Source: CAMYMQ01 sp963730305 (GTDB lineage: Bacteria > Pseudomonadota > Alphaproteobacteria > Bin65). Taken from it: a stretch of 64,000 nucleotides of DNA. The notes under the pieces were generated by a model. The model was given only the letters and a program-made list of their open reading frames with translations. It did not search any database and was not told where the DNA came from. Position numbers and translations under genes: made by a program. Shown piece by piece: positions 19,188-27,729 of this stretch. The DNA lies in NCBI GenBank assembly GCA_963730305.1, contig CAVSRB010000007.1:62001-126000 (forward strand), written 5' to 3'. Each line of letters begins with the position of its first letter. The stretch's first letter is position 1.

Positions 19188-20394
19188 TCAGAGCTTGCCG
19201 GGATCGGCGACGTATCCAAGGAACAGCAACAGTCCGGTGCGCCGCTCGCGCAGCGCCAGCAGGAACGGCCGGTCGACAGTCATCGTGAACGCGCTCGCCC
19301 CCGGTGATCTGCCGGTGATCACCGCGGTCGCCGCGGCGGCCTTGGTGCCCAACTCGTTGACCTCCATCTCGGACTGGTGGATGACCTTGCTTACCTCACC
19401 AAACACCTGCACGCCGGCAGGCATTCCCATCTTGCGCAACGTATCCTTGAGTTCGGCGTGGAAGCTGAGCTTCATCCGCGGCAGGGCCAGCGCGCCGCGA
19501 TGCGGCATGAAGGCGCCGGGCCCGACCAGCGAACGCCAGTTGGCGCCGGCGTTGGCCAGCAGCCAGGCCCGCGCGTCGCCGCGCTGCTTGGGCAGGACGA
19601 CGACCATTTCGAAACGGCCGTCGCCGTAGGGCAGCGACACGGCCTGCGCCGTGCCGGTCTCGCGATAGGCGAAGTCGCGCCGCGCCTGGTGCATCATTGG
19701 CACCGGCCGCTGATTCCCCTTCGCCAGGGTGAAGGGCTGCGCGGTGGTCTTCTTCGGGTCGAACTTGTAGGTCCACACGCCCTTGAAATAGAGCGCGTTG
19801 ACCAGAACGGACTTGGTCCACGGCTTCAGCTTCGGCACCAGGTGCGGGATCATGTCGTGGGTCACCCCGGCGACCCACTTGTTGATGACGGCGTTGGCGT
19901 TGGGCTGGGCGAAATCGAGATTGTCGACCCGGGCCCCGAAGTCGGCGTCGACGTCGGCGGACCAGGGCCGGGTCGAGCTTCATGCCCGTTCTGATCCAGA
20001 TGCCGTTGGCGATGGCGAGCGTGGCGCCCGGATCTTTGGCGACCAGGAGCGATCGCAGGTGAGCGTGCGCCCTACCGGCCTGCGGCAGCGACATCCCGCT
20101 GATATGGAGGAACTTGGCGAGCGCTACCGCCGTTTTGCCCCGCGCGCCAAACCCGAGCATCGTCAAGGCCGACGCAATGCTGTAGGGCGAGGCCAAGACG
20201 GTCTCGCCCTTGTTGGCGGTCACCAGCCGCAGGAACAGATCGACGCCGAAGTCGTTGATGGCGTGAGCGATTGGTGCTTGCGGCTTCTCGGCGGCGCTGA
20301 CGACGGCGACCGGCGACGCCACGGCGATCGAGACCAGGACCAGCGCCGGCCGGCCGATCCGGCGCATCAACTTGTTCCGAACCATTGTTCTCAT
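19188..20394 (-). CDS. Secreted serpin (serine-protease inhibitor), frameshifted
   Basis: Serpin of about 402 aa with a Sec signal (RPALVLVSIAVASPVAVVSAAE), so the inhibitor would act in the periplasm or outside the cell. The N-terminal half (NDFGVDLFLRLVTANKGETV, SPYSIASALTMLGFGARGKT) and the C-terminal half share the serpin fold motifs: VLVNALYFKGVWTYKFDP, the hinge EVNELGTKAAAATAV and the signature TVDRPFLLALRERRTG. The Ala-rich hinge is what inhibitory serpins need for loop insertion. The scissile bond would be near ITGRSPGAS. A frameshift at about 19966 separates the halves; one base restores PALV-ADVDADFGARVDNLDF. The start is ATG 20394 with aaagga upstream. Confidence 0.87.
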
Positions 20395-21140
20395 ATCTGT
20401 TTTCCTTTTGTTCTTGGGCCGCAGGGAAACGGGCTGCGGCCGGCTGCGAAGGAAAGATACGCCAAATGCCCGCGGTCTCATTGACGTACCTCAAATCGCG
20501 GGACGTCCGCTTCGATCGGGTGACCGGCGTAGCGGACAGGCCGTTCGCGACCCGGCGACCGGCCCCGCGGGATTCACGAATGGTGAAGGCGGGTCGACGC
20601 AACGGCCCCGCCCCGACCCAAAGCGGACCCGATCCGAGGCTCCGGGCAGCGATAGAATGACACGTCGATCCTGACGGCCACCTGACATGCCGAGCCGACC
20701 GGGAGGGGTCGTCAGGCCGCTTCCGGGTCGGCTCATGAACCCGTGCCGCAAGCGCGACGACGGTCGGGATGTCCGGGCGGTGTCACCAGCGGTCTTTGCC
20801 GAAGACCGAGGAGGATGGCCGCTTTGGGATGCAAAGCGGCCATGCCGGCGAAGCCCGCACCATGTCCGCTGATAGCCAACAAGCGACATTCGGGACCGTC
20901 GCGCAACGGAGCACAGATGGGCGGCTCAACGTCGACCGAGATCCGCTCCAGCGTCTGCCAACAGATCGGCCCGATCGATTCGTTTGCTTTCGAGCGCGTT
21001 ATTCCCGTCAACCAACTCAGGCCCGTAGCACAAGGGACGAATAGAAAATATACCGTCTGGCGCCATGGACTTGTTTGCGTCTCCCCGCCATATCCACGGC
21101 ACGCAGCGCAATTTTGTGCTGCTCTCCCTGGAGAAACGAA
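20395..21140. other. 746-nt intergenic region without recognisable gene
   Basis: Only short, low-quality frames occur here. The stretch from about 20740 to 20890 contains fragments such as ggccgctttgggatgcaaagcggccat and aagcgacattcgggaccgtc. These look like worn copies of dispersed alphaproteobacterial intergenic repeats of the 'tgtccgcttt...gcggacattc' kind. The serpin promoter must lie at the left edge. Confidence 0.5.
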
Positions 21141-21529
21141 ATGAAACGCCTATTCGCCATGTGCCTCCTGGCACTGGCCCTGAACTCCTGTCGCGGTCAC
21201 GTCAGCGAGCGCCAATTGCCGGGTCCCGAACTGCTGGGCCTCGATTGCGGTCAATCCGACGACGCGCGCCTGGGGCTATGTCTACAATCACCCGACTTCG
21301 GCATCCGCGCGCGCGGGCGCCTTGGCTCGATGCCGGGGCAATTGCAGCCGGGTAACCACCTTCCGCAATTCCTGTGGTGCCTATGCGGTGGCATCGAACG
21401 GCGGCTGGGGATGGTCGTCGCGGTACGCCAACCGTGCCGGCGCCCAAGCTCGGGCCTTGCGGGAGTGCAACAAGTTCAATCCGGGTCAGGGTTGTCAGAT
21501 TTCGCGTTTGGGCCTGCACCTCGCGCTGA
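21141..21529 (+). CDS. DUF4189-like secreted protein (two frameshifts)
   Basis: Starting MKRLFAMCLLALAL (signal peptide), the frame is lost after the sequence aactcctg at about 21185. It resumes two bases over as TSASANCRVPNCWASIAVNP, then TRAWGYVYNHPTSASARAGA, ALARCRGNCSRVTTFRNSC and GAYAVASNGGWGWSSRYANR. The spaced cysteines and the AWGYVYN and ACxAYA-type motifs match DUF4189-domain exported proteins. A second shift at about 21505 (one extra T in tcgcgtttggg) would end it as SRWACTSR-stop at 21527-21529. The alternative in-frame end at 21603 runs through the terminator and is unlikely. Function unknown. Confidence 0.7.
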
Positions 21530-21560
21530 TCGAGGCGCGCACAGCTCTCTTCGACTGCAG

Positions 21561-21590
21561 AAAGGGCGCCTTCGGGCGCCCTTTCTTTCT
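21561..21590 (+). terminator. Strong rho-independent terminator
   Basis: Perfect 10-bp stem aaagggcgcc / ggcgcccttt closed by a ttcg tetraloop, followed by ctttctt. Sits 31 nt after the proposed DUF4189 stop. Confidence 0.95.
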
Positions 21591-21710
21591 TCATCGCCTT
21601 TGACCCGTTCTTGAATGCAGGTTTGGCTATGAGGAGTGCGCCGCCGGATCGCCCCCCCTTGCGTCGTGGTCGTTCGTCAATTCCAAAAATCGATCCGGTG
21701 TCCGACGCGG

Positions 21711-21860
21711 GTCAGAAGCAGCCTTCTCAGGCTTTGGCAGCCGACGACCGCTAATGGCCGGTGAACGGACGAGCCACGCCTGCGCGACCGCTCTCGGCCT
21801 AGCTGCGGACCTTTCCGAGCGGTTCGCTAACGGCTCGATGTAGCCAAGAGGCGACAATGT
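21711..21860. repeat. Diverged non-coding repeat, copy A
   Basis: About 150 nt that is partly repeated at 23321-23485. Shared blocks in the same order are cagaagcagcctt, cggacgagccacgcctg, cgaccgct, gcggacct, ccgagcggt and tagcca. Spacing and flanks differ. No coding potential is seen. Confidence 0.7.
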
Positions 21861-22003
21861 GCGGTCGTGAGATGCCTATCGTAAGGCGTCGGTCGTCCGG
21901 ATTTCGATTGAGCGGCGGCCAACGGCATTGGGCGCAAACTGAACCAATTGGTTCGGTTGACGCGGGCCGGTCGGCCAGACGGATTGATTGCTGGCGTAGA
22001 CAA

Positions 22004-22840
22004 TTATTTTTTGAACGGGGCTTTCACGATCACTTTTACCCCGCCGATTGTCGTCGCCACGGCGCTGGAAACAGTCTTGGCGGTCGCTTCGCTGATCTCG
22101 CCGGCGGCCTCGACCGCGCCGGTTGCCGCTGCCGACGCGACATCTTCGGCTTTTATCCCGACGCTTTTGGCGGCTTCGATCGCGCCTTCAACTGCGCTGA
22201 CCGCCACCTTTGCGACATCGCCGCCGATTTCAGCGGTGCCTTTGATCAATCCCCGTGCGGTGCTGTTTGCGGCCAAGACCACATCGCCGCCAATCTCGCT
22301 GGCGCCGGCGATACTACCGCGCATCGCGCTTTTTGCAGTCAAACCGATATCGGCGCCCACATTCTTCGTGCCTGCGACTAGGCCGTGCGCGACGCCGAAA
22401 GCCGCATCCTCGAGGGTGAGGCTGATATCTTTCGTTGCAACGATGGCCCCTTGAGCGGTTGCCATCGCAACGGTGCCAATATCCTTGCCGACGATGGAGG
22501 TTCCGGAAATTGCGGACCGCACGACGTTGACCAGCGACATAACGGTTACCGAGGCTACTTCAGCGGTGCCCTGAATTACGCCGATGATGGCGCCCTTGAC
22601 TGTGTTGCCCAATTCACTGCCAACGTCGTTCGCGGCTTCGATTGCTCCGGTCAGAATGCCAGCGCCGGCCTTCACGGTGGCTTCGCCGACTTTGCCGACC
22701 GAGCGTACCGCCGATACCGTCGCGCTTTTTGTGATGTCTATTGTTCCCGTGACGGTGTCGCCAGTACCCTCAATGGCTCGGGTGACAGCGCTCTTTACGT
22801 CGGTCTTTTGCGTTTCGGCTGGTTTCGTTTCGATTGTCAT
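22004..22840 (-). CDS. Ala/Gly/Val-rich helical-repeat protein
   Basis: 278-aa protein starting MTIETKPAETQKTDVKSAV (ATG 22840, SD ggagagg). After ~20 residues it is built almost wholly of repeated amphipathic helices of roughly 22-27 residues. Examples are KSAMRGSIAGASEIGGDVVL, ARGLIKGTAEIGGDVAKVAV and AVEGAIEAAKSVGIKAEDVA. They have regularly spaced small residues (glycine-zipper-like) and Asp/Lys at turns. No cysteine, tryptophan or signal peptide is present. Such composition suits a lipid- or polymer-surface coat (phasin/LEA-like) or a filamentous assembly, but this is inference. Its GC content and codon use look lower than the flanking housekeeping genes. Confidence 0.75.
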   Translation of the reverse strand: MTIETKPAETQKTDVKSAVTRAIEGTGDTVTGTIDITKSATVSAVRSVGKVGEATVKAGAGILTGAIEAANDVGSELGNTVKGAIIGVIQGTAEVASVTVMSLVNVVRSAISGTSIVGKDIGTVAMATAQGAIVATKDISLTLEDAAFGVAHGLVAGTKNVGADIGLTAKSAMRGSIAGASEIGGDVVLAANSTARGLIKGTAEIGGDVAKVAVSAVEGAIEAAKSVGIKAEDVASAAATGAVEAAGEISEATAKTVSSAVATTIGGVKVIVKAPFKK

Positions 22841-23674
22841 GGGTCTTATCCTCTCCTGTCGCGCGTTGGATATGACATCACGGCTCAAAATGATTTTCAC
22901 TAACACATGTTAGTGCGGCACGGCCCGAATTCTGAGATACGCATCATGATCGGAATAGCACTTTCAGGCCATGCGGACAAAAGACCTCCGCTCAAGCGCA
23001 AGAAAGGCGTTTCTCGGCCACGCTTTTGCGTCCCGCACTGGTCGGCGCTCCAAGAGGATAGTTGCCCGCGCCCATAGGCATCGAGGGGCCGCGCAATATC
23101 GAGGCCTTCACTACCTATTTCAAACGGCTCTGTGCCAGCCGCGATGCCCAGTTGCGCTGAGCGGCCCATTCGGCCATCAATAGCCGCGGGCGATCGGGAC
23201 GCCCCGCGATCATCAATTGTAAGCGATTTCAGATTTGTCGCTGGCGCCTGATGGCGGCGCGCCTCGCGCACGATGCGTGGTAGACTGCGCGCGATCACAA
23301 TTTCCGTTAGGGCTGCTCGGGGCCAGAAGCAGCCTTGGCGGCACCCAGCGGCCCGCGTCCGGTCTTGGGAGTAGACCGGACGAGCCACGCCTGTACGACC
23401 GCTTTCAGCCCCGAAGCGGACCTGACCGAGCGGTCCGCCAATGGCCGAGCCTAGCCATTTGCCGACATTGGCGGTTGTTGACGACCACTTGAAGTGGCCC
23501 TCCGCGACACTGCCGGAGACACAACCACGCACAACATTCGGCTGCCACCGCGTGGCCAGCGCGGGTGGTGCCGCCAGCGGCGATGCGCAGATGTGTCTGC
23601 GCCTTTATGACCCATTCCCGTTCGCCCTCGAGCATGACCAGTTCAGCAAAAGACAGTAGGGAAGCAAATGGTCC
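22841..23674. other. 834-nt intergenic region
   Basis: Contains the promoter of the helical-repeat gene (tgattttcactaacacatgttagtg, with an acatgt-centred palindrome near 22895-22915) and repeat copy B. No frame with convincing coding character was found. Confidence 0.5.
23321..23485. repeat. Diverged non-coding repeat, copy B
   Basis: Partner of copy A (21711-21860), with the same ordered blocks: cagaagcagcctt, ggacgagccacgcctg, cgaccgctt, gcggacctgaccgagcggt, gagcctagcca. The two copies flank the helical-repeat gene in the same orientation. Confidence 0.7.
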
Positions 23675-23686
23675 ATGGAGGAATAT

Positions 23687-24103
23687 GTGAGAACGCTGCT
23701 TTTAGTTGCTTTGCTGCTGGCATCCCCGAGCTTGGCCTATGGCGCCGAGACTTTCCAATGGAAGGTCGACTGCATTTGCCAAAGCGGCGCCGGGACCGGC
23801 CAAATCCTTGGCCATGTACGCGTCACCAAGGCCAATTTCGACGAGATCAAGAGAATGTTGCTGGCCGGCAGCAACAAATCGGGCGCCAAAGTCACCTTGT
23901 TGGGCAAGAACTGCGGCGACCTCAAGATGTGCGGGAAATCGTACGCCGACCCCAAGAATCCGAAGCAGAACATCCCCATTGCAGGGCCCAAAACCGTCAA
24001 GGTCACGGTCACCGGCGGCATGCCCACGAGGGGGTTCGATCTGGTGATCGAACGGCTGCGTGTCGGCAACAGACTGATGATCGGAGGCAATGAGGCCAAA
24101 TAA
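23687..24103 (+). CDS. Secreted small protein, unknown family
   Basis: 138-aa exported protein. GTG 23687 is preferred over ATG 23675: the SD ggagga (23677-23682) stands 4 nt before the GTG, and this start gives a typical signal peptide (VRTLLLVALLLASPSLAYGA). The mature part has four cysteines (DCICQSG ... NCGDLKMCGKSY) and a predicted beta-rich C-terminus (KTVKVTVTGGMPTRGFDLVI). No known domain is recognised. A TPR gene follows after 56 nt. Confidence 0.7.
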   Translation: MRTLLLVALLLASPSLAYGAETFQWKVDCICQSGAGTGQILGHVRVTKANFDEIKRMLLAGSNKSGAKVTLLGKNCGDLKMCGKSYADPKNPKQNIPIAGPKTVKVTVTGGMPTRGFDLVIERLRVGNRLMIGGNEAK

Positions 24104-24159
24104 CCAACGGCGCGTTCGCGAGACCGGGACAAAAATCGAACCCCAGAGGCCCACCTACC

Positions 24160-24723
24160 ATGAAACGACTTTCTTACCTGCTCGCCATCCTCGTACTCGT
24201 TGGCCTGGCCCTCCCAGCAGGACATGCGTTGGCCGACAACAAGGGCAGCAGCGAGGCCGACCGGATGCTGTCGGCCGCTGCCAAGTTGAACTACAAGGGC
24301 GACGCCAAGGGCGCGCTTGCGCTCTACACCAAGGCGATCAACTCCAAGCAACTCAAGGGACTGAAGCTCGCCGGCGCCTACAACGAGCGCGGCGTAATCC
24401 TGTCCGGACTGGGCCGCAAGCAGGACGCAATTGCCGAATTCACGCTGGCGATCAACGTGCTGCCGAGACAGCCCTACTATTACGGCAACCGAGCCCGCAC
24501 CTACATGACGCTCAAGCAGCCGGCCAAGGCGGCGGCCGATTTCGGCAAGGTCATCGAATTCAGCACCAAGCCATCCGGGTTCGCCTATTTCGACCGCTGC
24601 CAGGCCTACGCCGCAGCCAAGATGCGCGCCAAGGCGATCGCCGATTGCGAGAAAGCGCTCGAACTCAAGCCAAAGCACAGCCGCGCCAAGGCGCTTCTGG
24701 CCGAGCTGAAGAAAGGCGGCTGA
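24160..24723 (+). CDS. Exported TPR protein
   Basis: 187-aa protein with signal peptide (MKRLSYLLAILVLVGLALPAGHALA) and about four tetratricopeptide repeats. These include NYKGDAKGALALYTKAI, GRKQDAIAEFTLAINVLPR, KQPAKAAADFGKVIEF and AKAIADCEKALELKPKHS. TPRs mediate protein-protein contacts, so a periplasmic scaffold is likely. It probably shares a transcript with the secreted protein upstream. Confidence 0.82.
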   Translation: MKRLSYLLAILVLVGLALPAGHALADNKGSSEADRMLSAAAKLNYKGDAKGALALYTKAINSKQLKGLKLAGAYNERGVILSGLGRKQDAIAEFTLAINVLPRQPYYYGNRARTYMTLKQPAKAAADFGKVIEFSTKPSGFAYFDRCQAYAAAKMRAKAIADCEKALELKPKHSRAKALLAELKKGG

Positions 24724-25380
24724 GCGGGGTCGGCGCGTAGGGCTGGCTTGTCATCGTGAAGGAATTAAGCGAGAGACGCGGCCCATCGGTTCGAATCGAC
24801 CGCAAGACTGTGGCCATGATGCCGCGGTTATCGGTTCCGCCGGACTGTCGTCGCCGGGGCCACTGCTGCGGACGAAGCTGCATGGGTTTGCCGATATCGT
24901 TGAAGCAGACCTGGAAGCGGATAGGTCTGCTCACCGAAGGCAAGCGTCGCACGGCGACGCGGAAATTCGAGCGTCTTCGACACTAATCTTTGCCCACTGA
25001 AATGATCCACCGTGGTGTTCGCAAATCCAGAGGAGGACCAGCATGGCGAAGATAACCCATAATCCCGAATAGATCGTCGCGAAGCTGTGTCAGGTTGACG
25101 TGCCACGCGGCCGGGCGATCTCCATTGCGTCATTATCGGACAACGCCGACGGCGGCGGGATTGTCCGCTTCGGGGCGATAAGCGGGCCAAGCGGGAAGCG
25201 GCGATCAGACTGGCAAGACATCATGGCGGCCCTGTCACGGTGTTGGCCTTTTCGCATGCCCTCGCCCCGAGTAGCCCCGGCGCGAGCCGGGGCGTCTCGC
25301 GGGACCTCGCCGGCCGAACCCGGCCTTGAAAACTATGATTTAATTCCCATATTCGGTCCTTTGCCCGAAAGGATCGGATC
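24724..25380. other. 657-nt region with transposase debris
   Basis: No intact gene. A fragment at 24756-24830 reads SVRIDRKTV, reminiscent of the helix-turn-helix of IS21-type transposases (weak). An IS3-type orfA start lies at 25043. The rest, up to the promoter of the terminase-like gene, is featureless apart from a GC-rich stretch near 25255-25320. Confidence 0.5.
25043..25101 (+). pseudogene. IS3-family orfA remnant with in-frame stop
   Basis: An SD (aggagg) and ATG 25043 begin MAKITHNPE, then TAG (25070-25072), then IVAKLCQVDV. Intact IS3-type OrfA proteins commonly begin with a basic segment followed by PEQIVAKLRQVDVL, so the CAG codon has become TAG and the homology stops after about 20 codons. 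This is a decayed insertion-sequence end. Confidence 0.6.
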
Positions 25381-26331
25381 ATGGACTCCGCCGCCCCCAC
25401 GGCCTCGCTCGCCGCCGCCCTGACCAGCGCCGGCGCCCCCTTCGCGCCGGCCAATGCGCTGACCTCCCGGCGCGAGATGTTCTGCCGGGTCTACGTCGCC
25501 TGCGGCAACGCCGCCGAGGCCGCGCGCCAGGCCGGCTACGCCCAGGACGGCGCCCGCCAGCAGGGCCACCGCCTGCTCGCCGACGACACGATCACCCAGC
25601 GTATCCAGGAGCTGTGGGCCGACGCCGAGGCGGCGCGCAGCGCCGACCGCGACCTGCTGATCGACAAGACCGAGCAGCTGTACGACGCGGCGATGGCGGC
25701 GAAGAGCTTCAACGCCGCCGCCCGGGCGCTGGGCCTGCAGGCGCGCCTCGCCGGCTTCACCGGCCCCGCCCGCGACCGCGAGGAGGTCGTCCCCGGCCGC
25801 CCCGGCCCGGTGGCGCGGGCCGCCGCGCGCAAGGCGGCGCAGGAGCAGGAACAAGAGGCTCGGCAGGGTGAGCGCGAGACCGGGGCGGACGATGGCGGCG
25901 AGCGGCCCGAATCCGGTTCGCCGGCGACGGGCCCTCACCCCCGCCCCTCTCCCCCAAGGGGAGAGGGGAGTCCAGACCGGTCTTGCGACCGCACGCAGCC
26001 GGCGATGGCAACGCTCGAGGCGGATGCCACACGCTTCCCCTCTCCCCTTGGGGGAGAGGGGCCAGGGGTGAGGGCCTGCCCGAACCCGCGCGATAGCAGA
26101 CAGAACGCACCAACACAGACACCGGCCGCGCACGCCCCGTGCCGGCAACCCGGCGCCGCTTCCCTCCCCGCCCCCGATCCCTGGGCCGAGGCGGCGCGGA
26201 TCGAGCGCGAGCGCAAGCTCGCCGGCGTGCACAGCACCCTGTCCGGCCTCCGCCGCCGCGAATGCCTGGCCAGCGAGGCCGCGCTGGCCGCCCGCGACGC
26301 CGCCGAGGCCGCCGACGCCGAAGCGGCGTAA
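25381..26331 (+). CDS. Terminase small subunit-like DNA-binding protein with repeat insert
   Basis: 316 aa. Residues ~28-120 match the phage terminase small-subunit (Terminase_2) pattern: LTSRREMFCRVYVACGNAAE, AARQAGYAQDGARQQGHRLL, DDTITQRIQELW. This is a helix-turn-helix that recognises packaging DNA in phages. No large terminase, portal or other phage gene is near, so it is either a domesticated gene or a remnant. Residues ~184-232 are encoded by an inverted-repeat element (25932-26075) and are low-complexity (GPHPRPSPPRGEG ... FPSPLGGEGPGVRA). The C-terminus (AARIERERKLAGVHSTLSG) resumes a normal helical composition. SD aaagga upstream of ATG 25381. Confidence 0.65.
   Translation: MDSAAPTASLAAALTSAGAPFAPANALTSRREMFCRVYVACGNAAEAARQAGYAQDGARQQGHRLLADDTITQRIQELWADAEAARSADRDLLIDKTEQLYDAAMAAKSFNAAARALGLQARLAGFTGPARDREEVVPGRPGPVARAAARKAAQEQEQEARQGERETGADDGGERPESGSPATGPHPRPSPPRGEGSPDRSCDRTQPAMATLEADATRFPSPLGGEGPGVRACPNPRDSRQNAPTQTPAAHAPCRQPGAASLPAPDPWAEAARIERERKLAGVHSTLSGLRRRECLASEAALAARDAAEAADAEAA
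25932..26075. repeat. Long palindromic repeat inserted in frame in the terminase-like gene
   Basis: The left arm (about 25932-25968, containing cccctctcccccaagggg) and right arm (about 26037-26075, containing ccccttgggggagagggg and ending aggggtgagggc) are near-complementary over most of their length. They enclose ~68 nt. The family is a common intergenic palindrome of GC-rich proteobacteria. Here it leaves the reading frame open. Confidence 0.85.
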
Positions 26332-26401
26332 CCGGCCCCCGGCGAAGACGACGAATGATGACAATTGATGACATTACCGCCGCCAACGCGGCGGCCCGGC
26401 G

Positions 26402-27497
26402 CTACCCCGCGCGCTCCGGGTAGAGCCCGCGCAGGCCCTCTTCGCTGGCCGCGCACACGCCGCGCTCGGTGATCAGGGCGGTGACCAGCCGCGCCGGGGT
26501 GACGTCGAAGGCGTAGTTGGCCGCCGGGCTGCCCGGCGCGACGATCGAGACGGTCTCGACCGCGCCGTCGCCGGCGACACCGGTCATCGCGGTGACCTCG
26601 TCGGCGCTGCGTTCCTCGATCGGGATGTCGTCGCCCGAGGCCAGGGTCCAGTCGATGGTCGCGTGCGGCAGGGCGACGTAGAAGGGCACGCCGTTGTCGT
26701 CGGCGGCGAGCGCCTTCAGGTAGGTGCCGATCTTGTTGCAGACGTCGCCGTTGGCGGCGGTGCGGTCGGTGCCGACGATGCACAGGTCGACCCGGCCCCG
26801 GCGCATCAGGTGGCCGCCGGCGTTGTCGACGATGACGGTGTGGTCGACGCCGTGGCGGCCGAGCTCCCAGGCGGTCAGCGCGGCGCCCTGGTTGCGCGGC
26901 CTTGTCTCGTCGACCCAGACGTGGATGGGCAGGCCGGAATCGTGGGCCTTGTAGATCGGCGCGAGCGCGGTGCCCCAGTCGACGGTGGCGAGCCAGCCGG
27001 CGTTGCAGTGGGTCAGCACCTCGAGCCTGCCCCGCTCGCCCTTGGCCCGCCAGCGGTCCTGGAACAGGGCGAGGCCGTGGTCGCCGATCGCCGCGCAGGT
27101 GGCGACGTCGTCGTCGCAGATCGCGGCGGCCTGTTGGTAGGCGGCGCCGGCCCGCTCGTCGTGGGGCCGGTTGCGCAGGTGGTCGCGCATGGCGTCGAGC
27201 GCCCAGCGCAGGTTGACCGCGGTCGGCCGGGTCGCCATGCAGCGTGTCGCAGGCGCGGTCGAGCGCCGCGTCGGACGGGTCGTCGCGCACCGCCAGGCAC
27301 ACCCCGTAGGCCGCGGTCGCCCCGATCAGCGGCGCGCCGCGCACCTGCATGGTGCGGATCGCGTGGGCGGCCTCCTCCAGGCTGGTCAGCCGCGCGGTGA
27401 CGAAGGCGAAGGGCAGCTTGGTCTGGTCGATGATCTCGACCGACCAGCCGTCGTCCGCCAGCCAGATGGTGCGATAGGGAACGCCGTCGACCTTCAT
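26402..27497 (-). CDS. mtnA: S-methyl-5-thioribose-1-phosphate isomerase (frameshifted)
   Basis: Methionine-salvage isomerase converting methylthioribose-1-phosphate to methylthioribulose-1-phosphate. Start ATG 27497 (MKVDGVPYRTIWLADDGWSV), with the N-terminal QVRGAPLIGATAAYG motif. The catalytic cysteine region is LTHCNAGWLATVDWGTAL, and the catalytic Asp is in CIVGTDRTAANGDVCNKIGT. A single inserted C at about 27237 (ACDTL-c-MATRPTAVNLRW) splits the frame. The corrected length is ~364 aa, typical. No other salvage gene is adjacent. Confidence 0.92.
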
Positions 27498-27564
27498 GGC
27501 CGGCAGGGTAGCGGATGGCGGGCGCGGCAGGGGAATCGGGTTCGGTCCCTGCGCTCGCCTGCCG

Positions 27565-27664
27565 TCATTTCGACCGGAGCCCGGAGGGCGGAGCGGAGAA
27601 ATCCTGCTCCTGCCGCCGGGATCGCGGCTGCGGGGGCAAGATCCCTCGGCTTCGCTCGGGATGA
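27565..27664. repeat. Palindromic intergenic repeat upstream of imuA
   Basis: Begins gtcatttcgaccggagcc and ends cggcttcgctcgggatgac, with internal ggagaaatc and aagatccctcgg. This is a widespread 'gtcatttcgac...gggatgac' repeat type, lying between the divergent mtnA and imuA. Confidence 0.75.
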
Positions 27665-27712
27665 CGCCGACGGGGGAGCGGTTGACCGCCCCCTTCCAAT
27701 GCCCCAAAATAA

Positions 27713-27727
27713 GAACATAAGAGGAAC
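27713..27727 (+). promoter_or_regulatory. LexA (SOS) box of the imuA operon
   Basis: gaacataagaggaac is an exact GAAC-N7-GAAC, the reverse complement of the alphaproteobacterial LexA site GTTC-N7-GTTC. It ends 2 nt before the imuA ATG (27730) and overlaps the likely ribosome-binding site (agagg). LexA bound here would block the whole mutagenesis operon. Confidence 0.85.
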
Positions 27728-27729
27728 AT

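Noticed and set aside
20482..21060. Several 60-130-codon frames in the gap after the serpin
   Set aside because: Overlapping on both strands, Arg/Pro-rich, no SD, no recognisable family; the DNA looks like worn repeats.
24785..24810. ggttcgaatc sequence like a tRNA T-arm
   Set aside because: No acceptor stem, anticodon or D-arm around it; the region is transposase debris.
25381..26331. Prophage called from the terminase-like gene
   Set aside because: No large terminase, portal, capsid, integrase or att site within the window.
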